Positions 1-7,785 of a DNA stretch of 50,185 bases are shown here, one piece after another; the first letter of the stretch is position 1, and each line of letters opens with the position of its first letter. The notes under the pieces are model-generated. The model searched no databases. It had not been told where the DNA came from and worked only from the letters and a program-made list of their open reading frames with translations. The stretch spans positions 1-50,185 of the forward strand of contig NZ_JAGSXH010000039.1 of the NCBI RefSeq assembly GCF_018283645.1, in the 5' to 3' direction. The stretch is from Actinocrinis puniceicyclus. GTDB taxonomy: Bacteria; Actinomycetota; Actinomycetes; Streptomycetales; Catenulisporaceae. A program made the translations under genes and the position numbers.

Positions 1-1044
1 CTGCCCGCCCCCGCCGCCGAGCGCCAGCCGCCGCCGCTCGCGCCGGCTGAAGACGCGCAGCCCGAGCATGCCCAGCAGCGCGGGCAGCAGCGTGAGCGCG
101 GCCAGCACGGTGAACCCGACGGTGATCGACGCGGCCAAGGCCACGCCGTTGAGGAAACCGAGACCCAGCACCATCATGCCGAGCAGCGCGATGCACACCG
201 TGCCGCCGGCGAACAGCACGGCGCGGCCGGAGGTGTTCACGGCCGTGCCGATCGCCTCGCCCACCGGCAGCCCGGAGCGCAGCGCGCTGCGGTAACGGCT
301 GACGATGAAGAGCGCGTAGTCGATCCCGACGCCCAGGCCGATCAGCGCGCCGAGGGTCGGCGCGAAATTCGCCACGTTGAGCGTGTGGCTCAGCAGGCCG
401 ATCGCCAGCAGCCCGCCGCCGACGCCCGCCACGCCGGTCAGGATCGGCAGCGCCATCGCGAACAGCGAACCGAGCGCGGCGAACAGCACCACCGCGGCCG
501 CGAGGATGCCGACCAGTTCGCTGTGCGTGTTCGGGTTCTGTTCAAGCTGCTGCACCGCCGAGCCGCCGACCTCGACGTCCAGGGCGCCCGCCGAGGCGTT
601 CTGCGCGGTCCGCACCAGGGTCTGCAGCGCGCCCGCCGAGGGCGCCTTCACGCCGTCCACGAGTTGCACGGATGCGTAGGCGGTGTGCCCGTCGGCACTG
701 ACCTGCCCGGTTTCCGCAGCCACATAAGGACTTGAAACGCTCAGCACACCGGGCAGCCGGGCGATCGAGTCCAGCGCGGTGGTCACCCGCGCCTTGACCG
801 CCGGGTCGCGCACCGGGGCGGCGGAGTCGTGCCACACGACGGTGGCCGAGTCGCCGCCGTGGCCGGGGAACGCGGTGTCCAGCAACTGGGAGGCCTTCGC
901 CGACTCGGTGTTCTTCAGCGAGAACGAGTTCGAATACGAACTGCCCGAGGCCAGCACGGCCGAGCCCAGCCCGACCAGCAGGGCGATCCACAGCAGGACT
1001 ACGACGAGGCGGTGCGCGTGGCACCAGCGCGCGAGTGCGGTCAC
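1..1044 (-). CDS. MMPL-family transporter, N-terminal part (cut by window edge)
   Basis: The first 348 codons of a large membrane transporter are visible and the rest lies beyond base 1. The protein starts at a GTG at 1044 with GGGAG about 8 bases upstream. A basic N-terminus is followed by a hydrophobic segment (residues about 11-29), then an extracytoplasmic loop of about 140 residues, and then closely spaced membrane helices including GALIGLGVGIDYALFIVSRY. This RND-type core with the conserved Gly-x-Asp-Tyr is typical of MMPL proteins, which export lipids or other hydrophobic compounds in actinobacteria. The substrate cannot be read from the sequence. Family members are usually about 700 residues, so roughly half is missing here because of the window boundary, not because of truncation. 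Confidence 0.93.
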   Translation of the reverse strand, partial: MTALARWCHAHRLVVVLLWIALLVGLGSAVLASGSSYSNSFSLKNTESAKASQLLDTAFPGHGGDSATVVWHDSAAPVRDPAVKARVTTALDSIARLPGVLSVSSPYVAAETGQVSADGHTAYASVQLVDGVKAPSAGALQTLVRTAQNASAGALDVEVGGSAVQQLEQNPNTHSELVGILAAAVVLFAALGSLFAMALPILTGVAGVGGGLLAIGLLSHTLNVANFAPTLGALIGLGVGIDYALFIVSRYRSALRSGLPVGEAIGTAVNTSGRAVLFAGGTVCIALLGMMVLGLGFLNGVALAASITVGFTVLAALTLLPALLGMLGLRVFSRRERRRLALGGGGGQ

Positions 1045-1348
1045 TCGGTCTCCCGGGGTCGAACAGCGAGTGTCGCGCGCGGTGCGGAAACGTGCTGTTG
1101 TGCGAAAGCGGACTATGCGGTTGGCGGTGGGCCGGTCCGTGCGCCGGGCAGCGCGGCGCGGCTCGCCCGCGCCCAGGGGTACGGGACAAATCGTGATCAC
1201 TCGGAGCTATGCGCTTCGAGCGGTACACAACGGCCAACTCGACTCACCATGCCAGAACGAACCGGATACCGGGACGGTTCCGGGAATATTCTTCTCGCCG
1301 TTTCAGCGCTTTACCGCGGGGGCGACGATCTGACGTGGTTTTATAACG
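1045..1348. other. Intergenic region upstream of the MMPL gene
   Basis: About 300 bases with no convincing gene on either strand. It holds the leader of the minus-strand MMPL gene and the region after the decayed MFS gene. It is slightly richer in A/T around 1255-1370 than its surroundings, as expected for a promoter, but I cannot define -35 and -10 boxes with confidence. Confidence 0.4.
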
Positions 1349-2192
1349 CTAAGAGAGCAAGCGGTAACGCCGGAATGCGGGTGATTCAGTGGCGAGAATC
1401 ACAACGCCGGCGAGCACGGCGAGCCCGCCTGCGGCCACCGCGGTCCGCGCGCCGAGCGCCGCGCAGGCCAGGCCGTGCACCAGATCGGCCGGCCGCGGAC
1501 CGCCCGCCACGACCACCGTGAAGACCCCTTGCATGCGCCCGCGCATCTGGTCGGGTGCCGCGGTCTGCAGGATCGAGCCGCGAAAGACCATCGAGACGAA
1601 GTCCGCGGCGCCGCCGAGCGCGAGCGACAGGCAGGCCCACAGGATCGAACCGGGCAGGCCGAGACCCAGCATCGCCGGGCCCCGGACGGCCACCGCGCCG
1701 ATCGTCATCGCGCCGTGCCGGCGTGCCCGGGTGAAGGTCCCCGGCAGCAGCCCGCCCGGCAGCAGCCGGTTGGCCCCGACGAACCGGAAACCGTCGGCCA
1801 CCTGCGCCCAGCCGGTGCGCCGCGCCGCGACCATCCCCGCCGGGCCGGGGGAGAGGCGGCCGCCGGCCGGCAGCGGCGGCAGCGTGGGCAGCCGGTGGAC
1901 CGCCCTCAGCGTGGCGGTCAGCCCGACCGCGTCGAGCAGGTAGAGCGTCGGCAGGCCCGCGATCGGGTCAGCGCGCCCGCGGCCATGGGCCCGAACAGGG
2001 CACCGGCGAGCAGGACGGTCGCGCCGAGCGAGTTGGCCGCCGGAACCTCCCGCGGCGGCACGAGTCGCGCGACCGCCGAGCCGCGCGCCGCCGAGTTGGC
2101 CCCGAACAGGCCCTGCTGCACGGCCGGCAGCACGATCAGCCGCCAGATCGAGTGCGGACCGAAGGCGGCCTGGGCCCAGAGGGCGGCCGTGC
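1349..2192 (-). pseudogene. Decayed MFS transporter
   Basis: Two stretches in different frames together read like one major facilitator transporter. Bases 2192 to about 1970 give GLFGANSAARGSAVARLVPPREVPAANSLG-type sequence, matching the MFS region with R-x-x-I/V-x-R-L-V-P and P-A-A-N-x-L. Bases about 1960-1349 continue in another frame with GLPTLYLLDAVGL, then GRMQGVFTVVVAGG and a final helix. There is no start or first helices: the similarity begins directly after the stop of the SGNH gene at 2193. The frame changes near 1965-1975. About 30 residues seem to be missing near the ARRHGAM segment, where intact homologues carry another helix. Loss of the N-terminus, a frameshift and an internal deletion make a non-functional relic most likely. 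A sequencing error could explain only the frameshift. Confidence 0.75.
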
Positions 2193-3425
2193 CTACGCCG
2201 CGCTGTCCTGACGGGTCGGGTGCCCGCCGAACGCGCCCTGCGGGCCGAAGACGAGGTCTGCGAAACGTTCCCCCATGCGGCGATATCCGGCCGCGTTCGG
2301 GTGCAGGTTGTCGGGCAGGTCCGCCACGTCGCCGGGTCCGAACAACAGCCGCCCGTCCAGGTAGTGCAGATTCGGGTCCTGCGACGAGCGTTCGGCGACG
2401 ATCCGGGCCAGCGTCCCGCGGATCACGCCCAGGCTCAGGCGGCCCAGCGCGGTCTGCGACGGGTCGCTCGAGGAGACGAACCACGGTTGCGCGCGGCCCG
2501 GGTCGGCGATCGTCGGCCCCGGCCGGTCCTCCACCGGCGGGCAGATGATCGGCGAGACGACCAGCAGCGGGGCCTTCGGGTGGCCCTCGCGGACCGTGTC
2601 GAGGAAGCCGTGCACGGCCGGGATGAACGCACGTAGCCGGAACGAGTCGGCGTTGACGATGTTGATGCCCAGCTTCAGGCTGATCAGATCGGCCGGCAGT
2701 TGCCTGATGGCCCGCGCGGTGAACGGGTCGAGCTGCGCCTGGCCGCCGAAACCGAGGTTCACCACCTCGACCCCGGCGCGCCGGGCGGCCAGCGCCGGCC
2801 AGGTCTCGGTCGGGCGCAGCGCCGCGTGGCAATGGCTTATCGAGCTGCCGTGGTGCACCCAGCGCAACTGGCTGCGGCCGGCCGCCGCGGCGGGCCGGAT
2901 CGGGGCGCGCGCCCGCAGCGCCACCAGCTCGACCCGGGTGTGGTGCGGCAGCCACAGCTCGATCTCCTTCGGCTGATCGCCGAGGTCGTCGAACCGCACC
3001 GTGCCGACCCGGCCCGGCCGGCGTTCGGCGATCGCGCCGGTCCCGTCGCGCAGTTCGAGCGCCCCGGTGACCTCGCTCGCCCCGGCGCGCCGCACCACCG
3101 AGTCGATCACCAGGTCGAAGCCGTCCGCGCGGGTCGGGACCGGGTCGCCCGGCCACACCGCCTGCGTGGTCAGGACATCCAGTTCGATCGCGTCGGCGGC
3201 CGTGCTGAAGGCCAGGCGCACCCCGGAGGGCTGCACGACCATGTCCTCGACGCCCGGCTCGGGGTACTGTGCGCGGGTCCACCTCGGCAGCCGGCGCGGC
3301 AGCCAGCCGGACTCGGTGCGTTCGAGGTCCAGCGCCCCGCGCAGCAGCACCGGGCCCGCCGCGAAGTCGGTGACTTCGACAGCCCAGGCCCGGTGCGTGC
3401 CGTGCGTCGCGGTCGGTTCCGTCAT
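2193..3425 (-). CDS. SGNH/GDSL-type hydrolase with N-terminal beta domain
   Basis: A 410-residue protein with no signal peptide. The N-terminal half (about 1-180) looks like the beta-sandwich that precedes the catalytic domain in carbohydrate-esterase-like SGNH proteins. The C-terminal half carries the SGNH blocks: HHGSSISH with the nucleophile Ser (block I), NLGFGG (block II Gly), KLGINI in the block III position, and DNLHPN with the catalytic Asp and His (block V). Such enzymes cleave acyl esters on sugars or lipids; the substrate is not evident. The gene stands alone on the minus strand and its stop abuts the MFS relic. The ATG at 3425 is used because no other start precedes the beta domain. 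Confidence 0.85.
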   Translation of the reverse strand: MTEPTATHGTHRAWAVEVTDFAAGPVLLRGALDLERTESGWLPRRLPRWTRAQYPEPGVEDMVVQPSGVRLAFSTAADAIELDVLTTQAVWPGDPVPTRADGFDLVIDSVVRRAGASEVTGALELRDGTGAIAERRPGRVGTVRFDDLGDQPKEIELWLPHHTRVELVALRARAPIRPAAAAGRSQLRWVHHGSSISHCHAALRPTETWPALAARRAGVEVVNLGFGGQAQLDPFTARAIRQLPADLISLKLGINIVNADSFRLRAFIPAVHGFLDTVREGHPKAPLLVVSPIICPPVEDRPGPTIADPGRAQPWFVSSSDPSQTALGRLSLGVIRGTLARIVAERSSQDPNLHYLDGRLLFGPGDVADLPDNLHPNAAGYRRMGERFADLVFGPQGAFGGHPTRQDSAA

Positions 3426-3479
3426 GGCGCTGACTTTACCGATTCAGTTGTGCTCGATCAGAGGCATTCGATCCGTGTT

Positions 3480-3770
3480 TCACACGCGGTTGACGAGAGT
3501 GGCCACGATGCGGCCGACCGCGAGGTAGAACAGTGCGGCCAGGCCGTAGTTCACGACCACGGCGAGTTTCGCGTTGGAGGGGGTGAACAGGTCCCTGAAC
3601 CAGGCGGCGAGCGTGCTGGCCCAGTCCGCGTCCGTGCTCACGATGCTGTTTCCACCGTTCGCGCCGACGAGAACGAAGATGATGTGCAGCACGATGATCG
3701 CCGCGATGACGATGGCGGCTAGCTCCACGATGTGCCCCGCGGAGCTGCGGCGGGTAGCGTATTCGGCCAT
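3480..3770 (-). CDS. Small membrane protein of unknown function
   Basis: A 96-residue protein beginning MAEYATRRSS, with two hydrophobic segments: one near residues 15-36 (IVELAAIVIAAIIVLHIIFVLVG) and one near 70-90 (VVVNYGLAALFYLAVGRIVA). Between them is a 30-residue loop with two Trp residues. An in-frame ATG at 3797 would add 9 residues; neither start has a clear ribosome site. The pattern of two helices with a short polar loop is common in small actinobacterial proteins with DUF names, but I do not recognise the family with certainty. It is followed on the same strand by the SGNH gene after 54 bases. Confidence 0.65.
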   Translation of the reverse strand: MAEYATRRSSAGHIVELAAIVIAAIIVLHIIFVLVGANGGNSIVSTDADWASTLAAWFRDLFTPSNAKLAVVVNYGLAALFYLAVGRIVATLVNRV

Positions 3771-3885
3771 GCCCGCGGATGCCCGCGAAAGCCGCATCGA
3801 AACGTGCTCATCGCAGGTGGGGCAGGTGGATCCGGCGGTGTCGGTCGAATCCTGATGCGCAGGGTGCGCGATCGCTGACGCTCGG

Positions 3886-4317
3886 TCAATCCGTCGGCGG
3901 CCGCAGGGCCACCGCGTCGGCCGGGGGCGCCGGATTGGGCCGGCGCGGCTCGCGGACCCCGCCGAGGAAGCCGGGGTCGTCCGGGAAGAGCCGCTCGTGC
4001 CGCCCGCCGCCGCCGTCGCGCCGTCGCGCGCTGCGGCTGCGCAGCAGGTGGTGCAGCCGGGTCCGCACCCAGCGCGCCGGCGCGGTGAGCGCGATCACGA
4101 ACGGATGCAGGGCGAAGTGAAAGAGCGCCAGATTCACCCGGTAGCGGGCGGCGGTCAGCGGACCGCGGTGGCGCCGTCCCCACGGGGTCGCCGCCGCGCG
4201 CGCGCTGTACCGATGCCGTTCAAGCGTCGGCTCTCCCGCCAGGAGCACGACGGGCGCCAGGAGGAGGGCCAGCAGACCCATCGCGACGAACCAGCCCAGA
4301 CCGGTGAATCTACCCAT
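3886..4317 (-). CDS. Hypothetical small membrane-anchored protein
   Basis: A 143-residue protein starting at the ATG at 4317 with MGRFTGLGWFVAMGLLALLL, a single strong hydrophobic helix (residues about 6-28). The rest is basic and Arg-rich, with a second weakly hydrophobic stretch (LALFHFALHPFVIALTAPARWV, about 65-86) and a disordered Pro-rich end. A GAGG lies about 12 bases before the start. The reading frame is open further upstream, but that part lacks hydrophobicity or ribosome-site support. It diverges from the DUF3151 gene by about 90 bases. No family is recognised and the function is unknown. Confidence 0.5.
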   Translation of the reverse strand: MGRFTGLGWFVAMGLLALLLAPVVLLAGEPTLERHRYSARAAATPWGRRHRGPLTAARYRVNLALFHFALHPFVIALTAPARWVRTRLHHLLRSRSARRRDGGGGRHERLFPDDPGFLGGVREPRRPNPAPPADAVALRPPTD

Positions 4318-4406
4318 GGGTCCATCGTGACCTCGCATCCGGGTCTGGGCGGCTCTGCTCGCGCACAGCGAACGCCTCGCGACCGAAACGTGATAAACAA
4401 GCGGGC

Positions 4407-4823
4407 ATGACGGCTCATGAGAACCTGCTCGGCGGCCCGCCGCCGACCCTGCTGCCGGAAGATCCGGCCGCGCGCGCGGCACTGGCCGGGGACGCGGATC
4501 CGCAGAAGGTGGCGGCGGATCACCCGGCGTCGTCGCTGGCGTGGGCGGTCCTCGCGGAGCGGGCACTGCATCAAGCGGAGCCGGTCCAGGCGTACGCGTA
4601 CGCGCGCACCGGTTACCACCGCGGCCTGGACGCGCTGCGCCGCAGCGGTTGGAAGGGGCACGGTCCGATTCCGTGGGAGCACGCGCCCAACCGCGGGTTC
4701 CTGCGCGCGCTCGGCGCGTTGGCACGGGCCGCCGAGGAGATCGGCGAACAGGACGAAGCGCGGCGCTGCGTGCAGTTCCTGCGCGACAGCGACCCGGCGG
4801 CGGCGCGGGAACTGGGGCTGTGA
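4407..4823 (+). CDS. DUF3151 family protein
   Basis: A 138-residue acidic protein from ATG 4407. It has the features of the actinobacteria-restricted DUF3151 family: an N-terminal LLGGPPPTLLPEDP, the central ASSLAWAVLAERAL helix pair, then YAYARTGYHRGLDALRRSGWKGHGPIPWEHAPNRGFLRAL with conserved Gly-Trp and Pro-Trp, and a C-terminal helix with ARRCVQFLRDSDP. The helical layout resembles a tetratricopeptide-like fold. The function of the family is not known. Length matches the family norm of about 135-145 residues. It stands alone, with the deacylase gene following on the same strand after 80 bases. Confidence 0.9.
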   Translation: MTAHENLLGGPPPTLLPEDPAARAALAGDADPQKVAADHPASSLAWAVLAERALHQAEPVQAYAYARTGYHRGLDALRRSGWKGHGPIPWEHAPNRGFLRALGALARAAEEIGEQDEARRCVQFLRDSDPAAARELGL

Positions 4824-4903
4824 CCCGGTGCGCGCGGGCAGGGTCCTGTTCCGGATGGCGGAAAACAGCGGGCGGTCCGCGGCGGCGCGGTTAGGATCGC
4901 GAC

Positions 4904-5383
4904 GTGGATGAGATCGCCCGTCATCAGAACGTACGCGCCGTCGAGGATGCGCTGCGCGCGGCCGGGGCCGACCCGCAGGTACGTGTGCTGCCGGAGACCG
5001 CGCCGAGCGCGGCGGCCGCCGCCGAGCAGCTCGGCTGCCCGGTGGCCGCCATCGCCAACAGCCTGATCTTCGACATGGGCGGCGTGCCGCTGCTCGTGCT
5101 CACCAGCGGCGCGCACCGGGTGGACACCGGCAAGCTCGCCGCGCACCTGGGTGTGCCGAAGCTGGCGCGCGCGAGCGCCGCCTTCGTGCGCGAGCACACC
5201 GGCCAGGTGATCGGCGGCGTCGCCCCGGTCGGGCATCCGGCGCCCATCAGAACGCTGATCGACGAGACGCTGGCCGGGCACGAGCGGATCTGGGCCGCCG
5301 CCGGGCACCCGCACACCGTCTTCCCGACGACCTACGCGCAACTGCTCGCGGCCACCGGCGCCGAGCCGGTCGCGGTGAACTGA
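4904..5383 (+). CDS. YbaK/EbsC-type aminoacyl-tRNA deacylase
   Basis: A 159-residue single-domain YbaK/ProX protein. These enzymes hydrolyse mischarged tRNAs, for example Cys-tRNA(Pro) or Ala-tRNA(Pro), protecting translation fidelity. Recognisable parts are the central strand with IANSLIFDMGGVPLLVLTSGAHRVD, the downstream GKLAAHLG, and the GQVIGGVAPVGHPAPIRTLID loop that holds the conserved Gly-Gly-Val-x-P-x-G-H of the active site. The start is GTG at 4904; no strong ribosome site is visible, so translation may begin on a nearly leaderless message. The stop at 5383 is 34 bases from the convergent dioxygenase gene. The exact tRNA specificity cannot be deduced. Confidence 0.9.
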   Translation: MDEIARHQNVRAVEDALRAAGADPQVRVLPETAPSAAAAAEQLGCPVAAIANSLIFDMGGVPLLVLTSGAHRVDTGKLAAHLGVPKLARASAAFVREHTGQVIGGVAPVGHPAPIRTLIDETLAGHERIWAAAGHPHTVFPTTYAQLLAATGAEPVAVN

Positions 5384-5417
5384 CCGGCCGCCTGCTCGCC
5401 GGGCGCCGCCGCCGCGC

Positions 5418-6332
5418 TCAGCCGACCTGGACGGAGCGCTTGGCCATGCCCATCCAGAACCCGTCGATCACGCTGCGCTGCGTCGCCAGCTCCTCCTCGG
5501 CGGCGCCGAGCGTGACGAACAGCGGCGCGAAGTGCTCGGTGCGCGGGTGCGCCAGCCGGCCGGCCGGTGCCTTGTTCTCGAAGTCGAGCAGCGCGTCGAG
5601 GTCCTGCGCGGCCAGCGCGCGCCGCCCCCAGTCGTCGAACTCCGCCATCACCGAGGGCACCTGCCCGCCGAGGCTCAGGGCCCGAAGGTTGTGCGTGAAG
5701 AAACCGCTGCCCACGATCAGCACGCCCTCGTCGCGCAGCGGCGCCAGCCTGCGCCCGACCTCCAGCAGCCGGCGCGGGTCGAGCGTCGGCAGCGAGATCT
5801 GCAACACGGGGATGTCGGCGTCCGGGTACATCTCTGCCAGCGGCACGTACGCGCCGTGGTCCAGGCCCCGGTCCGGGACGTCCTGGACCGGCTGGCCCGC
5901 GCCGCGCAGCAGCTTGCGCACGCTTTCGGCCAGCCGTGGCGCGCCGGGCGCCGGATAACGCACCTCGTAGTAGTGCTGCGGGAAACCCCAGAAGTCGTAG
6001 ACCAGCGGCGCGGTCGTGGTGGCCCCGAGCGCCAGCGGCGCGTCCTCCCAGTGCGCGGAGACCATCAGGACCGACGCGGGCCGGGGCAGATTCTTCGACC
6101 AGTCGGCCAGCTGACCCGGCCAGGTCGCGTCGTCCGCGAGCGGCGGCGCGCCGTGGCTCAGATAGATCGCCGGCATTCTGCCCGGCGTGCGGGCCGCGGC
6201 GTCGACCGCTTCGGCCCGAGTGTCCGATGCGGACTTCTCCGTGTGTGTGTTTCCTGTCGCGGCTCTCGCCGGGATCGTCGCCTCGTTCATCGCGGTCTCG
6301 CTGCTCCCTTTCGTCCTCTTGCTTTCCGTCAC
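5418..6332 (-). CDS. DODA-type extradiol ring-opening dioxygenase
   Basis: A member of the LigB-fold family that contains plant and bacterial 4,5-DOPA dioxygenases (YgiD-like), which open catechol rings using a divalent metal. Conserved residues are visible: His60 in YLSHGAPP, His94 in SAHWE, His159 in LDHGAYVPL, His214 in FFTHNL and His267 in EHFAPL. If translation begins at 6332 the protein has 304 residues, with about 50 non-conserved residues before the domain. Internal ATGs at 6290 and 6176 are alternatives, the latter giving the compact family length. The 6332 start overlaps the stop of the GTP cyclohydrolase gene by 4 bases (ATGA type), suggesting translational coupling. The physiological substrate is unknown. 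Confidence 0.88.
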   Translation of the reverse strand: MTESKRTKGSSETAMNEATIPARAATGNTHTEKSASDTRAEAVDAAARTPGRMPAIYLSHGAPPLADDATWPGQLADWSKNLPRPASVLMVSAHWEDAPLALGATTTAPLVYDFWGFPQHYYEVRYPAPGAPRLAESVRKLLRGAGQPVQDVPDRGLDHGAYVPLAEMYPDADIPVLQISLPTLDPRRLLEVGRRLAPLRDEGVLIVGSGFFTHNLRALSLGGQVPSVMAEFDDWGRRALAAQDLDALLDFENKAPAGRLAHPRTEHFAPLFVTLGAAEEELATQRSVIDGFWMGMAKRSVQVG

Positions 6333-7009
6333 GCGGGCAGGTCGAGGGAGTGGTGCGTGTGTGAGACCTTCGCCTGCAGATAACGCAGGTTCGTCTCGGA
6401 CACGTGCACACCGGTCGGCAACTGCTCGACGATGTCTACGCCCAGGGCGTCCAGCTGGAGCGCCTTGTCCGGGTTGTTGCTCAGAAGGCGGATGCGGTCC
6501 GCTCCGAGCGCGTGCAGCATCTGTGCCGCAGCGCTGTAGTCGCGTTCGTCGTCACCATGCCCGAGAGCGCGGTTCGCGGCGTATGTGTCGAGCCCCTGGT
6601 CCTGAAGGGCGTAAGCGTCCAGCTTCGCGTACAGGCCGATGCCACGGCCTTCCTGCCGCAGGTACAGCAGGTACCCGCCGGCCCGCGTGATCAGCTCGGC
6701 GGCTTCACGCAACTGCGGACCGCAGTCGCAGCGCCGTGAGCCGAACACGTCGCCGGTAAGGCACTCGGAGTGCGGCCGGACCAGCGGGGTCTCGGCGGCC
6801 GCGAAGTCGCCGAGGCCGAGCACCAGGTGCTCCTCGCCGTCGACCAAACCGGTGAACGTGAACATCTCGGCCTCGGTCTCCCAGCCGTCCGGAAACCGCA
6901 GCGGAACGCGCACCCGCGTGCGGACGGCGGCGTCGGGCAGCGGCGAGACGGCCCGCGGTATCGGCCGAGAGCACGGGTGTCGCTCAGCGACCGGGGTGAC
7001 TGGGGACAT
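6329..7009 (-). CDS. ribA: GTP cyclohydrolase II
   Basis: A 226-residue stand-alone RibA, not the usual actinobacterial fusion to the RibB domain. GTP cyclohydrolase II opens the GTP ring to give 2,5-diamino-6-ribosylaminopyrimidinone phosphate, the first step to riboflavin and some deazapurine or pteridine products. The zinc ligands Cys83, Cys94 and Cys96 (SECLTGDVFGSRRCDCG), the RQEGRGIGL phosphate/GTP loop (118-126) and the LLSNNPDK motif near the C-terminus are all present, so it should be active. ATG 7009 has GGAG about 8 bases upstream. It forms an operon with the dioxygenase. No FMN riboswitch is visible upstream, so it may serve a special pathway. Confidence 0.93.
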   Translation of the reverse strand: MSPVTPVAERHPCSRPIPRAVSPLPDAAVRTRVRVPLRFPDGWETEAEMFTFTGLVDGEEHLVLGLGDFAAAETPLVRPHSECLTGDVFGSRRCDCGPQLREAAELITRAGGYLLYLRQEGRGIGLYAKLDAYALQDQGLDTYAANRALGHGDDERDYSAAAQMLHALGADRIRLLSNNPDKALQLDALGVDIVEQLPTGVHVSETNLRYLQAKVSHTHHSLDLPA

Positions 7010-7061
7010 TCTCGCGGCTCCTTGACCCAGGTGAATCGGGTTCCACGCTGCTGTAACCGCA

Positions 7062-7094
7062 GCCTGGGCCGATATATTTCAACTTTCAAGTTTC
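7062..7094. promoter_or_regulatory. A/T-rich dyad between ribA and the PEBP-like gene
   Basis: Within GC-rich DNA, 7068-7093 is conspicuously A/T-rich and contains AACTT-TC-AAGTT at 7081-7092, an inverted repeat with a 2-base spacer, next to a second TTTCAA-like half site. Dyads built from TTGAA/TTCAA half sites are typical targets of MarR-type repressors. It sits in the divergent intergenic space, about 70 bases before ribA and 100 before the plus-strand gene. The role is inferred from position and symmetry only. Confidence 0.4.
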
Positions 7095-7193
7095 TTCGTG
7101 GCCGGGCCCCGGGGCACTAGGGTTTCCCCCGAAGGCGCGGGTGTTCGCGCGGACCCCGCGCCGCCGTACGCCGCCGAGAGAGGAACGAACCCG

Positions 7194-7733
7194 ATGGCCG
7201 AGCGCGCCCCCAACCCGTACCAGTTCCTGCCGGACAAGCCGGCCTTCCAGCTGACCAGCGACGATGTCGCCGAGGGCGGCATGCTGGCCGAGCTGCACGT
7301 CTTCAACGGCTTCGGGCTCACCGGCGGCAACACCTCGCCTCACCTGCGCTGGTCGGGCGCCCCGGCCGGGACCGCCGGCTACGTCGTCACCGTGCTCGAC
7401 CCGGACGCTCCGACGGGCAGCGGCTTCTGGCACTGGGCGGTGGTGAATCTGCCCGCCGATACCACCGAGCTGCCGCGGGGCGCCGGCTCCGGCGACGATG
7501 CGCTGACGGGCTCCGCCTTCCACGTACGCAACGACTACGGTACCCGTGGCTACGGCGGGCCCGCGCCGCTCGCCGGGCCCAAGCGCCACCGCTACATCTT
7601 CACCGTGCACGCGCTCGACGAGCCGCTGGGCGTCGACGCCGACACCAGTCCCGCCGCGGTCGGCTTCAATCTGTTCTTCCACACGCTCGGCCGCGCCCAG
7701 CTGATCGCCGAGTACGAGGTCCCGGAAGCGTAG
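7194..7733 (+). CDS. YbhB/YbcL family (PEBP / Raf-kinase-inhibitor-like) protein
   Basis: A 179-residue phosphatidylethanolamine-binding-like protein without a signal peptide. The family signature is clear: TSDDVAEGGMLAE, GGNTSPHLRWSGAPAGTAGYVVTVLDPDAP with the ligand-site D-P-D-A-P, FWHWAVVNLPADTTELPRGAG, NDYGTRGYGGPAPLAGPKRHRYIFTVHALD, and the C-terminal strand. Bacterial members are cytoplasmic and mostly of unknown role. The ATG at 7194 was chosen because GAGAGGA lies about 10 bases upstream and the conserved region starts just after; an upstream in-frame start at 7098 would add 32 unconserved residues. Confidence 0.93.
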   Translation: MAERAPNPYQFLPDKPAFQLTSDDVAEGGMLAELHVFNGFGLTGGNTSPHLRWSGAPAGTAGYVVTVLDPDAPTGSGFWHWAVVNLPADTTELPRGAGSGDDALTGSAFHVRNDYGTRGYGGPAPLAGPKRHRYIFTVHALDEPLGVDADTSPAAVGFNLFFHTLGRAQLIAEYEVPEA

Positions 7734-7785
7734 ACGGATATTCGCTGGCGCCCGGGCCGCGGCGTGGCGTAGAAGTTGCAGCCGT

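Noticed and set aside
7010-7097. FMN riboswitch upstream of ribA
   Set aside because: The leader is short and lacks the conserved FMN-aptamer segments.
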